64,000 nt of DNA from Acinetobacter sp. SAAs474 (GCF_032823475.1 NZ_CP127915.1:2356001-2420000), one strand, 5' to 3'. Counted from the stretch's first letter, positions 17,663 through 26,737 are shown. Notes: generated from the sequence alone by a model not told the origin. Translations and numbers: made by a program.

Positions 17663-17803
17663 ATGATTAGATTTAAAAAAAGTAAGAAAAACAAAAAAGC
17701 ACCTCTCATTTTATTAGGCATGATTGCAAAATGCGGCACATTAGGACAGATCGGTGCTGGTGTCGCCATGCTGAGTGATGAGATTTTTGCAATTGAGGAG
17801 TAA
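17663..17803 (+). pseudogene. Short lysine-rich ORF fragment upstream of the amidase
   Basis: A 46-residue frame (MIRFKKSKKNKKAPLILLGM, then IAKCGTLGQIGAGVAMLSDE). It looks like the C-terminal part of a longer decayed gene. Its last codons carry the GAGGAG that serves as ribosome binding site for the amidase at 17811. Confidence 0.35.
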
Positions 17804-17810
17804 TTTCAAT

Positions 17811-19109
17811 ATGGAAACACAGTGGTTTAATCAATCTCTTTCACAATTAATAGCAGCTTTAGATACAGAAAAAACAGATTTAGAAACCATAATCAATGCT
17901 TTTTATCGACGTATTGAGCATTGTGAAGAGGATGTGCAAGCTTGGCAATATTTAGTTCCTAAAACTGAGTATTTAAACCAATATTATGCACAGGAAGCAT
18001 TTTATAAAAACTCGATTTTAAAAGGTTTACCATTTGCAATTAAAGATGTGATTGATACTGCTGGTATTCCAACCCGTATGGGATCAAGGATTTATACAAA
18101 TCGTATTCCTGTTATAGATGCTGCGGTCGTTACAGCAATTAAACAGGCTGGTGGTATTATTTTAGGTAAAACAGTAACAACAGAATTCGCACTGTTTAAA
18201 GTAGATAAAACGCGTAACCCACATGATATTAATCGAACACCTGGTGGTTCTTCGAGTGGTTCGGCAGCAGCAGTTGCTGACTTTATGGTGCCTTTTGCTC
18301 TAGGGACTCAAACAGCGGCATCAGTTATACGACCTGCATCATATTGCGGTTGTTTGGCTTATGTGGGGAGTCATCAGCAGTTTTCACTCAGAAATATTCA
18401 GCCTTTAGCTCAATCTTTAGATAGTCTTGGTATGTTTGCGCAAAGCTTTGCTGATATTCGCTTGATGCGTCAAGTTTTACAATTAAGACCTACGACTTAT
18501 CAAGCTCATCCACTTGCTAAAGTAATTAATATTGCACTATGTTCTGGTGAGCAGTTTGCTGATATTGATGTAGAGATGCAGCGGGCTTTTTTAGACTTAC
18601 AACGTCAATTATCAAATACCAGAATCCAATATAAAGAGCTTCCAAATTCAATTGATTTAAGTCGGTTAGGTGATCATCATATACAAATTATGGCCTATGA
18701 GGTGGCAAGAAATTTACAGTCTGAATATGAGACTGGAATGTTGGATCACACTTTAATGGCATTAATAGAGCAAGGTTTACGATTACCTTATACAGAATAT
18801 TTAAAACATTTACAGCAAGTACAATATAGTAAAGAGCGTTATATCCAGTGGATATCAAGTAATGATATCCATGTTACAATGGCACCAGCAGCCACAGGAA
18901 TTGCCCCTTTAGGATTACAAGAAACAGGCAAACCTTCAATGAGTCGTCCATGGCAGGTAATGGGATTGCCAGTCACAACATTTCCTATGGCATATTGCAA
19001 TCAACTTCCTTTGGGTGTGCAATTAATTGGTTATCCGCAGCAAGATGATGAATTACTTGAGGTCAGTGAGTATTTATACCATTTATTATTAAGTCATACC
19101 GGAGTGTAA
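17811..19109 (+). CDS. Amidase signature family hydrolase
   Basis: A 432-residue amidase. The ATG at 17811 has GAGGAG ten bases upstream; longer in-frame starts are rejected. The Ser-cisSer-Lys triad is readable: Lys in LPFAIKDVIDTAGIPTRMGS (about residue 77), the Gly/Ser motif TPGGSSSGSAAAVA, and the nucleophile Ser in LGTQTAASVIRPASYCG. It hydrolyses a C-N amide bond to acid plus ammonia. It is the only intact gene in a decayed stretch, just upstream of a dead VOC gene and 1.8 kb before the 4-hydroxyphenylacetate operon. An aromatic-amide substrate is possible but unproven. Confidence 0.88.
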   Translation: METQWFNQSLSQLIAALDTEKTDLETIINAFYRRIEHCEEDVQAWQYLVPKTEYLNQYYAQEAFYKNSILKGLPFAIKDVIDTAGIPTRMGSRIYTNRIPVIDAAVVTAIKQAGGIILGKTVTTEFALFKVDKTRNPHDINRTPGGSSSGSAAAVADFMVPFALGTQTAASVIRPASYCGCLAYVGSHQQFSLRNIQPLAQSLDSLGMFAQSFADIRLMRQVLQLRPTTYQAHPLAKVINIALCSGEQFADIDVEMQRAFLDLQRQLSNTRIQYKELPNSIDLSRLGDHHIQIMAYEVARNLQSEYETGMLDHTLMALIEQGLRLPYTEYLKHLQQVQYSKERYIQWISSNDIHVTMAPAATGIAPLGLQETGKPSMSRPWQVMGLPVTTFPMAYCNQLPLGVQLIGYPQQDDELLEVSEYLYHLLLSHTGV

Positions 19110-19381
19110 TGTGAAATTTGAATTAGACCATTGCATGATCAGAGTAAAAAACTTATAAGAATCTGTAAAGTAGGGCATAGTGCTACCATTGAATTGACCT
19201 CTAATTGGGGTCAAGAACATGCTTATACTTTTAGACGATGCATTGGGACATTTTGCCTTTATGGTTAAAGATATTAAAGAGGCAGTACAATATCTGGAAC
19301 AACAATGCATTACGATTCAAACACCAGCCAAAATTATGTAAGATGGCGTATGTATGTTAGCTGTTGTATTAGGGTGTGTCC

Positions 19382-19888
19382 TCATTTAGATTTACACCAA
19401 ATGAACATGCAGGCGATATAAATCATAGACTGATAATTACGTGCGAGTTTATCAAATCGAGTTGCTATTGCACGGAAGTGTTTTAATCTTGCAAAGGCAT
19501 TCTCAACTAAATGTCTTAAGCAATATAAGTACTTATCAAAATCAAGATTGAATTTCTTACTATTTGATCTTAATGGAATAATAGGTATCATTTTTCGATT
19601 TCTAGCAGACTTCCTGATATATTCAGAATCATATCCCTTGTCCGCGATTAGATAATCTGCTGTTTCAATTAGATCTATTAGGTGTTCTGCAACTTGGCTG
19701 TCATGGACATCACCCCCAGTGATTTTAAAATCAATCGGTAATCCATTCGCGTCGGTTGCAAGATGAATCTTTGTTGTGAGTCCTCCACGAGATTGTCCAA
19801 TTGCACGCTCGAAGCCATGCCGAGCTCCACTTGCATGCTGATGCGCGCGTATGTAGCTTCCATCAATGAATACCCATTCTTGGTCCAA
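19382..19888 (-). CDS. IS5-type transposase, downstream frame (orfB, DDE domain)
   Basis: Carries the catalytic domain: first Asp in WVFIDGSYIRAHQHASG, second Asp in YLIADKGYDSEYI, and Glu in LVENAFARLKHFRAIATRFD. The frame has no ATG of its own; a TTG at 19888 is not needed if the enzyme is made by -1 slippage on the T7 run, since frame B is open from there (FFKLRGSLDQEW). The element looks complete and may be active. Confidence 0.87.
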   Translation of the reverse strand: MDQEWVFIDGSYIRAHQHASGARHGFERAIGQSRGGLTTKIHLATDANGLPIDFKITGGDVHDSQVAEHLIDLIETADYLIADKGYDSEYIRKSARNRKMIPIIPLRSNSKKFNLDFDKYLYCLRHLVENAFARLKHFRAIATRFDKLARNYQSMIYIACMFIWCKSK

Positions 19889-20133
19889 GCTGCCTCGTAG
19901 TTTGAAAAAAATTTATCCCATAAGCCTTTCATAGCCCAGCGATTAAAACGGTTATAAGCAGTTTTCCAAGGGCAAAACTCTTGAGGAATATCACGCCATG
20001 TCGCACCTGTGCGTAGTTTCCATAAAATAGCTTCCATAATATTTCTACTGTTCTTTGAGCTATAGCAACCATGAAATTTCATTGTTACTTGAATCTGTTG
20101 CCAAATATCATCTGTGAGAAGAGTACGTGCCAT
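19678..20133 (-). CDS. IS5-type transposase, upstream frame (orfA)
   Basis: A 151-codon frame whose first about 75 residues (MARTLLTDDIWQQIQVTMKF, then ILWKLRTGATWRDIPQEFCP and FNRWAMKGLWDKFF) form the N-terminal DNA-binding part of an IS427-group transposase. A T7 run on the coding strand (plus-strand A at 19905-19911) is the likely -1 frameshift site that joins it to the downstream frame. Beyond that point the frame only shadows orfB. Confidence 0.85.
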   Translation of the reverse strand: MARTLLTDDIWQQIQVTMKFHGCYSSKNSRNIMEAILWKLRTGATWRDIPQEFCPWKTAYNRFNRWAMKGLWDKFFSNYEAAWTKNGYSLMEATYARISMQVELGMASSVQLDNLVEDSQQRFILQPTRMDYRLILKSLGVMSMTAKLQNT

Positions 20134-20264
20134 TGAAAAATATTGAAATGGAGATAAAGTAGAGCCTAATTCTAGGCGTTTAAATATTATTCTTCAAATG
20201 AGGACACGCCCTAGATTCTGATGGTCATGTGATGGAATTAATTGAGAAGATGAGGTCATATTGA

Positions 20265-20787
20265 TTAAGTTGAAAATTTAATCAATATGATCTTTGCTTG
20301 ATATCAATTATTATAGCTAAATAGCCTAAGTATTTTAAATATTTTCTAAACGTCTGAAATAGGGCAGATCATTATGATATTGCTCTATTTTGTTCAATAA
20401 TAATTTCTAATCCTTAAAATATTTTTTAAAACAATAATTTATTATTGTAAAACATCATGTATTATCCTTTTTATATAAAAAATTAATTGAGAAAATATTC
20501 TAAAAATAAGTAAAATTAAAATATAAGATTGAAAATAATTGAAGCGATATTTTAACTATTTTATTCTAATTTTTAAATATCTAAAATAGCCTAAGAAAAA
20601 ATTATATTTAAAAATGAAATTGCAAATACATTTTATAAAAAGTAAATTAAATCTAACTAATAAAAAAAATTAAAACATCTTGTTGATAATTATAGATTTT
20701 TATATTTATTAATCTAAAATGATAAGTACCTTTTAATCCATGAAAAGTATAATTTTCTAATATTAATATAAATAATACTTGAAAAAA
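20265..20787. other. AT-rich intergenic DNA upstream of the hpa operon
   Basis: About 520 bases, extremely AT-rich, with no coding sense on either strand. It should hold the upstream part of the hpa promoter. A fragment TATTTATTAATCT (near 20,703) resembles part of the AT box found at 28252 and 33151. Confidence 0.45.
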
Positions 20788-20821
20788 GTTAATATATTAA
20801 CTATAAAGTTAACATGTTAAT
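20788..20821. promoter_or_regulatory. Tandem palindromic operator, probable HpaR site
   Basis: GTTAATATATTAAC (a perfect 14-bp palindrome) and GTTAACATGTTAAT (containing a perfect 12-bp palindrome) are spaced 20 bases apart, two turns of the helix, and end 55 bases before the hpaG1 start. This is the form expected for a MarR-family repressor such as HpaR, encoded at 33185. A third similar box lies at 34824. Confidence 0.6.
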
Positions 20822-20875
20822 TAAATTTCAAATGCTCAACTATTTAAGCATTTGATAATAGCAAGAGAATTGTTT

Positions 20876-21535
20876 ATGACTGAAATCAGCAAAATCAACA
20901 GCAATGGAAATATCTTTGGTGTCGCTTTAAATTACCAATGTCTGTATGAAAAATTACAAGCGCAATTTAACGAAAAGCCATATCTCAACGAACCTAAAAA
21001 ACCTGTTTTGTTTATTAAAACGCCGAATACACGTAATCATTCGAATGCGATTATCGTTAAGCAAAAAGATGAGATTTTACAAGCTGGGCCAACCATTGGC
21101 ATTGTGATTGCAAAAGATACTATTCGTGTCAAAGCCAATCAGGCTGATGAATATATTGCAGGCTATGTGGTCGTTAATGAATTAAGTCTTCCTGAAGAAA
21201 GTTATTATCGTCCTGCAATTAAAGCAAAATGCCAAGATGGTTTTTGTGTCATTGGTAGCGTTGTTGATAAATCTCAAGTTATTGATTTATGCAACTTAAA
21301 CTTAAAAGTTTATGTTAATGATGAACTAAAACAACAAGGTACAACAGCCAATTGGATACGTACGCCTACACAAATTATTGAAGAAATTTCTGAATATATG
21401 CCGCTTTATAAAGGGGATATTATTTTAACAGGTACACCATATGGTCGGGTAAACCTACAGAATGGTGATGAAGTTCGTATTGAAATTGATCAATTAGGTT
21501 CAGTGACCAACACCATTCATGAAGAAGGTAAATAA
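20876..21535 (+). CDS. hpaG1: HpaG1: OPET decarboxylase/HHDD isomerase, N-terminal-type subunit
   Basis: A 219-residue fumarylacetoacetate-hydrolase-fold protein corresponding to the N-terminal half of E. coli HpaG. It is recognised by GPTIGIVIAKDT, DEYIAGYVVVNELSLPEESYY and RPAIKAKCQDGFCVIGSVVD. With HpaG2 it decarboxylates 5-carboxymethyl-2-oxo-hex-3-ene-1,7-dioate and isomerises the product in homoprotocatechuate degradation. The ATG at 20876 follows AAGAGA; an in-frame TTG at 20852 is less likely. It is first in an eight-gene operon and only three bases separate it from hpaG2. The two halves are fused in enterobacteria but separate here. Confidence 0.9.
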   Translation: MTEISKINSNGNIFGVALNYQCLYEKLQAQFNEKPYLNEPKKPVLFIKTPNTRNHSNAIIVKQKDEILQAGPTIGIVIAKDTIRVKANQADEYIAGYVVVNELSLPEESYYRPAIKAKCQDGFCVIGSVVDKSQVIDLCNLNLKVYVNDELKQQGTTANWIRTPTQIIEEISEYMPLYKGDIILTGTPYGRVNLQNGDEVRIEIDQLGSVTNTIHEEGK

Positions 21536-21538
21536 TTT

Positions 21539-22300
21539 ATGAAAACTGCACGTATCCGTTATTGCAATGAAATTTTACAAGTGATGGTGAATGATCAATT
21601 TCAGGTAACTTTACCATCTGGTGAAATTTTAAATGAAAATCAAGTCGAGTGGTTACCACCAGCAACTGGAACGATGTTTGCACTTGGACTGAATTATGCT
21701 GATCATGCAAGAGAATTGGCATTTGAACCACCTAAAGAACCTTTGATTTTCATTAAAGCACCCAATAGTTATATTGGTCATAACCATCAAACATGGCGTC
21801 CAGATCATATTGAATATATGCATTATGAATGTGAATTAGTTGCTGTGATTGGAAAAACTGCAAAAAATGTCAAGCGTGAAGATGCTTTGGATTATGTCGC
21901 AGGTTATACCCTATGTAATGATTATGCTATTCGTGATTTTCTTGAAAATTATTACCGACCAAATTTACGTGTTAAAAACCGTTATGCAACAACACCTGTT
22001 GGTCCATATATTATTGATCAAAGTCTTGTACCTACACCAAACAATCTTACTTTACGTACTTGGGTTAACGGCGAATTACGTCAAGAAGGAACAACAGCAG
22101 ACATGATTTTTGATGTGCCTTTTTTAATTGAATATATTTCTTCTTTTATGACATTACAACCAGGTGACATGATTGCAACAGGTACACCTGAGGGTCTTTC
22201 GGATGTTGTGCCTGGTGATGAAGTCGTGGTTGAAATTGAAGGCATTGGTAAATTACGTAATTACATTATTTCAGAATCTGAATTTTTTAAAACAGTTTAA
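21539..22300 (+). CDS. hpaG2: HpaG2: HHDD isomerase/OPET decarboxylase, C-terminal-type subunit
   Basis: A 253-residue FAH-family protein matching the C-terminal half of enterobacterial HpaG. FALGLNYADHARELAFEPPK, the metal-binding Glu residues in MHYECELVAVIGK, CNDYAIRDFLENYYRPNLRV, and ATGTPEGLSDVVPGDEV are all present. It works with HpaG1 on the open-ring intermediate after HpaE. It lies directly downstream of hpaG1 and 19 bases before hpaE, and all catalytic motifs look intact. Confidence 0.92.
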   Translation: MKTARIRYCNEILQVMVNDQFQVTLPSGEILNENQVEWLPPATGTMFALGLNYADHARELAFEPPKEPLIFIKAPNSYIGHNHQTWRPDHIEYMHYECELVAVIGKTAKNVKREDALDYVAGYTLCNDYAIRDFLENYYRPNLRVKNRYATTPVGPYIIDQSLVPTPNNLTLRTWVNGELRQEGTTADMIFDVPFLIEYISSFMTLQPGDMIATGTPEGLSDVVPGDEVVVEIEGIGKLRNYIISESEFFKTV

Positions 22301-22319
22301 ATGTTAAGGGACCAACATC

Positions 22320-23780
22320 ATGATTAAACATTGGATTAACGGTAAAGAAGTTGAAAGCAAACAAACTTTTACCAATTACAACCCTGCAACCAATGAAGTG
22401 ATTGGTGAGGTTGCAAGTGGTGGTCAAGAGGAAATTAATCTTGCTGTTGCAGCAGCTAAAAAAGCCTTTCCTCAATGGGCGAAAACCCCTGCAAAAGAAC
22501 GTGCACGTTTAATGCGTAATTTAGGTGAATTAATTGATCAGAATGTTACAAAAATTGCTGAACTTGAAACGCTAGATACAGGTTTACCTATTCATCAAAC
22601 TAAAAATGTATTAATTCCACGTGCATCACATAATTTCAACTTTTTTGCTGAAGTATGTACACGGATGAATGGTCATACCTATCCTGTAGATGACCAAATG
22701 TTAAATTATACATTGCATCAACCTGTAGGTGTATGTGGCTTAGTCTCACCATGGAATGTACCATTTATGACGGCAACATGGAAAACAGCACCATGTTTAG
22801 CTTTAGGAAATACAGCGGTATTAAAAATGTCTGAGCTTTCCCCATTAACGGCGAATGAGCTTGGTCGTTTAGCAATGGAAGCAGGTATTCCTGAAGGCGT
22901 ATTCAATGTGGTACAAGGTTATGGTGCTACAGCTGGTGATGCGTTGGTCAAACACTCTGATGTACGTGCAATCTCATTTACTGGTGGTACCGCGACGGGT
23001 CGCCGTATTATGGCCAATGCCGGTTTGAAAAAATATTCTATGGAGTTAGGAGGTAAATCTCCTGTTGTTATTTTTGAAGATGCGGATTTGGAACGTGCAT
23101 TAGATGCTGCATTATTTACAATTTTCTCATTAAATGGTGAACGTTGTACTGCTGGTAGCCGTATTTTTATTCAAGAATCAGTTTACGATGAATTTGTACA
23201 GGAATTTGCACGTCGAGCAAAAAATATCTTGGTTGGTGATCCACAAGATCCAAATACCCAAGTGGGTTCAATGATTACGCAGGCACATTACGATAAAGTT
23301 ACTGGCTATATTAAAATTGGTATAGATGAAGGTGCTCAATTGGTTGCTGGTGGACTAGAACGTCCACGTGGACTTTCAGAACGATTGAAAAACGGACAAT
23401 TTATTCAGCCTACCGTATTTGCACACGTCGATAATCATATGCGTATCGCACAAGAGGAAATTTTTGGGCCAGTTGCATGTTTATTAAAATTTAAAGATGA
23501 GGCAGAAGCACTACGCTTAGCTAATGATGTTGAATATGGTTTAGCGTCTTATATTTGGACACAAGATATTGGTAAAGCACACCGTATCGCCGCAGGTATT
23601 GAGGCAGGTATGGTATTTATCAATAGTCAAAATGTGCGTGATTTACGTCAACCTTTCGGTGGCGTTAAAGCTTCTGGTACGGGACGTGAAGGTGGTGAAT
23701 ATAGCTTTGAGGTCTTTACAGAAATTAAAAACGTTTGCCTTTCAATGGGTAGTCATCATATTCCAAAATGGGGCATGTAA
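22320..23780 (+). CDS. hpaE: 5-carboxymethyl-2-hydroxymuconate semialdehyde dehydrogenase
   Basis: A 486-residue NAD-dependent aldehyde dehydrogenase. The cofactor region SPWNVPFMTATWKTAPCLAL, FTGGTATGRRIM, the general-base Glu in MELGGKSPVV, the catalytic Cys in FSLNGERCTAGSRIF, and EEIFGPVACLL are visible in the expected order. It oxidises the semialdehyde made by HpaD ring cleavage to 5-carboxymethyl-2-hydroxymuconate. AAGGGACC precedes the ATG. It lies second-step in pathway order, between hpaG2 and hpaD. Confidence 0.92.
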   Translation: MIKHWINGKEVESKQTFTNYNPATNEVIGEVASGGQEEINLAVAAAKKAFPQWAKTPAKERARLMRNLGELIDQNVTKIAELETLDTGLPIHQTKNVLIPRASHNFNFFAEVCTRMNGHTYPVDDQMLNYTLHQPVGVCGLVSPWNVPFMTATWKTAPCLALGNTAVLKMSELSPLTANELGRLAMEAGIPEGVFNVVQGYGATAGDALVKHSDVRAISFTGGTATGRRIMANAGLKKYSMELGGKSPVVIFEDADLERALDAALFTIFSLNGERCTAGSRIFIQESVYDEFVQEFARRAKNILVGDPQDPNTQVGSMITQAHYDKVTGYIKIGIDEGAQLVAGGLERPRGLSERLKNGQFIQPTVFAHVDNHMRIAQEEIFGPVACLLKFKDEAEALRLANDVEYGLASYIWTQDIGKAHRIAAGIEAGMVFINSQNVRDLRQPFGGVKASGTGREGGEYSFEVFTEIKNVCLSMGSHHIPKWGM

Positions 23781-23833
23781 ATGCTCCTCAGGATTTTTAT
23801 TTTTTAAACATTACAATATTCAGGAAGAAGAAA

Positions 23834-24682
23834 ATGGGGAAGCTCGCACTTGCTGCAAAAATTACACATGTACCTTCGATGTATTTGTCCGAACTACCTG
23901 GGCCTCAAAATGGTTGTCGTCAAGCTGCAATTGACGGTCATATTGAAATTGGCCGCCGTTGTCGTGAATTAGGGGTTGATACTATTGTTGTGTTAGATAG
24001 TCATTGGTTAGTGAATAGTGCATTTCATATTAACTGCGGTGAACATTTCAAAGGAATTTATACCAGTAATGAATTGCCACATTTTATTAAAGATATGACG
24101 TTTGAATACGACGGTAATCCAGAGTTTGGTCAATTAATGCAACAAGAAATTGCCAAAACAGGTATTCGTGTTCAAGCACATAATATAAAAAGCCTTGAAC
24201 TGGAATATGGCACCTTAGTACCAATGCGATATATGAATCAGGATCGTGTCTTTAAAGTTGTTTCAGTATCTGCATTTTTAACCTCTCATGATTTACAGGA
24301 TAGTCGTAAATTTGGTGAGGGTTTATTGGCTGCTATTGAAAAATATGAAGGTACTGTTGCTGTATTTGCCAGTGGTTCTTTATCTCACCGTTTTATTTGG
24401 GATCGTGAAGTTAGTCGTGGTATGGATGCGTATACACGTGAATGGGATTGTCAAGTTGATAAACATGTAGTTGGCATGTGGCAACGTGGTGAATGGGCAG
24501 AGTTTACCGCAATGCTGCCAGAATATGCTGAATATTGTTTTGGTGAAGGTGGTATGCATGATACTGCAATGTTACTGGGGTTACTGGGCTGGGATCAATA
24601 TGATAAAGCCGTTGAAATCATTACACCTGCATTCCCAAGCTCTGGAACAGGACAAATCAATGCTATTTTCCCAGTAAACTAA
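23834..24682 (+). CDS. hpaD: 3,4-dihydroxyphenylacetate 2,3-dioxygenase
   Basis: A 282-residue class III (LigB-type) extradiol dioxygenase. The ATG at 23834 follows AGGAAGAAG; a longer frame from 23768 overlapping hpaE is rejected. The N-terminus MGKLALAAKITHVPSMYLSE with its metal-binding His, then LDSHWLVNSAFHINC, ASGSLSHRF and GEGGMHDTAMLLGLLGW match HpaD closely. It cleaves the homoprotocatechuate ring next to the diol. It requires iron(II) or manganese and is cytoplasmic. It is followed by hpaF after 14 bases. Confidence 0.94.
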   Translation: MGKLALAAKITHVPSMYLSELPGPQNGCRQAAIDGHIEIGRRCRELGVDTIVVLDSHWLVNSAFHINCGEHFKGIYTSNELPHFIKDMTFEYDGNPEFGQLMQQEIAKTGIRVQAHNIKSLELEYGTLVPMRYMNQDRVFKVVSVSAFLTSHDLQDSRKFGEGLLAAIEKYEGTVAVFASGSLSHRFIWDREVSRGMDAYTREWDCQVDKHVVGMWQRGEWAEFTAMLPEYAEYCFGEGGMHDTAMLLGLLGWDQYDKAVEIITPAFPSSGTGQINAIFPVN

Positions 24683-24696
24683 TTGGAGTTAAGCGA

Positions 24697-25083
24697 ATGC
24701 CACATTTTATTGCTGAATATAGTGCAAATCTAAAAGAAGATATTGATTTTAAAATTTTTTTTGAAAAAGTGAATCATTTTTTAGGTGCTACTGGTGTATT
24801 TCCTTTAGGTGGTATACGTAGCCGTGCCGTGAGAATGGATGATTATCGGATTGCTGATGCAAAACATGACTATGCCTTTATTCATATGACCTTAAAAGTA
24901 GGTTCTGGACGCGACTTAGCGACACGTCAAAAAGTTGCTGAAGATTTATTTAAATTAATAGATGAATACTTTCAGCCACTTAGAGATAAGCGACTGTTGG
25001 CAATTTCATTTGAAATGATAGAACTTGATCCAGTATTGAACTTTAAGTCTAACAATATTCATCAATTTCTAAATACACAATAA
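24697..25083 (+). CDS. hpaF: 5-carboxymethyl-2-hydroxymuconate delta-isomerase
   Basis: A 128-residue tautomerase-superfamily protein. Its N-terminus MPHFIAEYSANL supplies the catalytic Pro1 after Met removal. GGIRSRAVRMDDYRIAD and AFIHMTLKVGSGRDLATRQ are conserved CHMI segments. It converts the product of HpaE to the oxo form used by HpaG. TTGGAGTTAAGCG provides the ribosome binding site. It is tightly placed between hpaD and hpaH. Confidence 0.93.
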   Translation: MPHFIAEYSANLKEDIDFKIFFEKVNHFLGATGVFPLGGIRSRAVRMDDYRIADAKHDYAFIHMTLKVGSGRDLATRQKVAEDLFKLIDEYFQPLRDKRLLAISFEMIELDPVLNFKSNNIHQFLNTQ

Positions 25084-25102
25084 TAATATTGGATTTCGTA
25101 TT

Positions 25103-25906
25103 ATGCTTGATCAAGAAAAAATTAAAGCACTGGCATTACAATTAGACCAGGCTGAAAAAACACGTACACAAATACGTCAATTTTCATTGCAATATCCACA
25201 AATTACCATTGAAGATGCTTACGCTATTCAAAAACAATGGGTGACGCATAAAATTAATGCAGGACGTAAGCTGATTGGTCATAAAATTGGATTAACATCA
25301 CGCGCAATGCAAGTATCTTCAAATATCACAGAACCTGACTATGGTGCTTTGTTAGATGATATGCAATTTGAAGAAGGATCAGATATTCCTTTTGATCGCT
25401 TTATTGTTCCACGCGTTGAAGTTGAATTAGCATTTATTTTAGCAAAAGATTTAACAGGTCCTCATTGTACGATTTTTGATGTACTTGATGCGACAGATTA
25501 TATTATTCCTGCTGTTGAAATTATTGATGCACGTTTACACAATGTTGATCCAGAAACACAAATCACACGTAAAGTATTCGATACTATTTCAGATAATGCT
25601 GCAAATGCTGGCATTGTATTAGGTGGACGCCCGATTAAACCGGATCAACTTGATTTACGCCGTATTTCAGCCATTTTATATCGTAATGGTGTTATTGAAG
25701 AATCTGGAGTTTCTGCTGCGGTATTAAATAATCCAGTTAAAGGAGTGGCATGGTTAGCCAATAAACTACATCCTCATGGTGTGACCTTAAAGGCAGGTCA
25801 AATTATTCTAGGGGGATCGTTTACTCGTCCTGTTGCCGCTCGACCAGGTGATACTTTTCATGTTGATTATGATCAACTGGGTTCAATCGCATTTCGTTTT
25901 GTGTAA
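25103..25906 (+). CDS. hpaH: 2-oxo-hept-4-ene-1,7-dioate hydratase
   Basis: A 267-residue hydratase of the MhpD/4-oxalocrotonate decarboxylase fold. It has the segments KLIGHKIGLTSRAMQ, EPDYGALLDDM, RVEVELAFIL with the Glu metal ligands, DNAANAGIVLGGRP and GVTLKAGQIILGGSFTRP. It adds water to the 2-oxo-heptenedioate to give 4-hydroxy-2-oxo-heptane-1,7-dioate for HpaI. It lies 19 bases after hpaF and 13 before hpaI. It is intact and full length. Confidence 0.92.
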   Translation: MLDQEKIKALALQLDQAEKTRTQIRQFSLQYPQITIEDAYAIQKQWVTHKINAGRKLIGHKIGLTSRAMQVSSNITEPDYGALLDDMQFEEGSDIPFDRFIVPRVEVELAFILAKDLTGPHCTIFDVLDATDYIIPAVEIIDARLHNVDPETQITRKVFDTISDNAANAGIVLGGRPIKPDQLDLRRISAILYRNGVIEESGVSAAVLNNPVKGVAWLANKLHPHGVTLKAGQIILGGSFTRPVAARPGDTFHVDYDQLGSIAFRFV

Positions 25907-25919
25907 TAGGTGAAATGTC

Positions 25920-26726
25920 ATGGATACCACAAATTATTTTAAACAAAAGTTAAAAACAACACAGCAACTGGGAATGTGGCTTGGCTTGGCCAATGGCTAT
26001 TGTGCTGAAATTGCAGCAAATGCTGGTTTTGATTGGTTATTAATTGATGGTGAACATGCACCAAACGATTTGAAATCGATTCTATATCAATTACAAACAA
26101 TAGCTGCTTATCCTAGTCAAGCTGTTGTTCGCCCTGTCACTGCTGATGTAGGGTTAATTAAACAGTTATTAGATATTGGTGCACAAAGCTTACTTATTCC
26201 AATGATTGAATCAGCAGAGCAAGCCGAACTTATGGTCAAAGCAACACGTTATCCGCCAGAAGGAATTCGCGGCGTGGGTGCAGCTCTGGCACGTGCATCC
26301 CGATGGAATAATTTAACAGATTATTTACAAGATGCGGATGAACAGATTTGTGTGATTATTCAAATTGAATCAAAAAAGGGCTTGGATAATCTGGATGATA
26401 TTTTAAAAGTTGAAGGTATTGATGGTGTATTTATTGGACCTGCTGATTTATCTGCAGCATTAGGATATCGTGGTAATCCTGGGCATCCAGAAGTTCAACA
26501 AATCATTGTATCAGCTATTCAAAAGATTCGTGCTGCGGGCAAGGCAGCAGGAATATTATCGGCTGATGAAAAGCTAGCTAAACAATATCTCGCATTAGGT
26601 ACAGAGTTTGTCGCTGTCGGTGTTGATACCAGTTTATTAATGAAATCGATGAATCAGCTTTTAGCAAAATTTAAAGATCAAGATGGGGCAGATTTACCAG
26701 CCTCAACCATACCTAGCGTCTATTAA
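25920..26726 (+). CDS. hpaI: 4-hydroxy-2-oxo-heptane-1,7-dioate aldolase
   Basis: A 268-residue class II HpcH/HpaI aldolase. [32 protein letters not shown] with the catalytic His, [15 protein letters not shown], the Arg of [27 protein letters not shown] and [15 protein letters not shown] give the metal and substrate residues. It splits the C7 intermediate into pyruvate and succinate semialdehyde. The succinate-semialdehyde-type dehydrogenase follows after 11 bases, which completes the route to the TCA cycle. Confidence 0.93.
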   Translation: MDTTNYFKQKLKTTQQLGMWLGLANGYCAEIAANAGFDWLLIDGEHAPNDLKSILYQLQTIAAYPSQAVVRPVTADVGLIKQLLDIGAQSLLIPMIESAEQAELMVKATRYPPEGIRGVGAALARASRWNNLTDYLQDADEQICVIIQIESKKGLDNLDDILKVEGIDGVFIGPADLSAALGYRGNPGHPEVQQIIVSAIQKIRAAGKAAGILSADEKLAKQYLALGTEFVAVGVDTSLLMKSMNQLLAKFKDQDGADLPASTIPSVY

Positions 26727-26737
26727 GGAGAATATAG

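Larger units (their letters stand above)
19372..20211 (-). mobile_element. IS5-family (IS427-like) insertion sequence, full copy, 840 bp
   Basis: Terminal inverted repeats GGGTGTGTCCTCA / TGAGGACACGCCC bound two overlapping transposase frames on the minus strand. The flanks show a 2-bp TA duplication. Removing the IS and one TA restores the VOC reading frame across the site (GTATTA-GATTCT), which fixes the borders precisely. A second, internally deleted copy lies at 11589-12013. Confidence 0.93.
19110..20264 (+). pseudogene. VOC/glyoxalase-family gene, decayed and interrupted by an IS
   Basis: A GloA-like VOC gene can be followed in pieces: MKFELDHCMIRVKNL (then stop, ESVK, stop), IELTSNWGQEHAY, and after a frameshift GHFAFMVKDIKEAVQYLEQQ, ending AVVL at the IS left end. 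The frame resumes exactly after the IS as DSDGHVMELIEKMRSY and a TGA at 20262. Two early stops, a deletion, a frameshift, a further TAA and the IS insertion make it inactive. The family normally isomerises hemithioacetals or acts as a dioxygenase. It overlaps the amidase end closely and was probably co-transcribed with it. Confidence 0.8.

Noticed and set aside
23768..23833. Longer N-terminus for HpaD
   Set aside because: It overlaps the hpaE end, has no homology, and the ATG at 23834 matches the known HpaD N-terminus with a good ribosome binding site.
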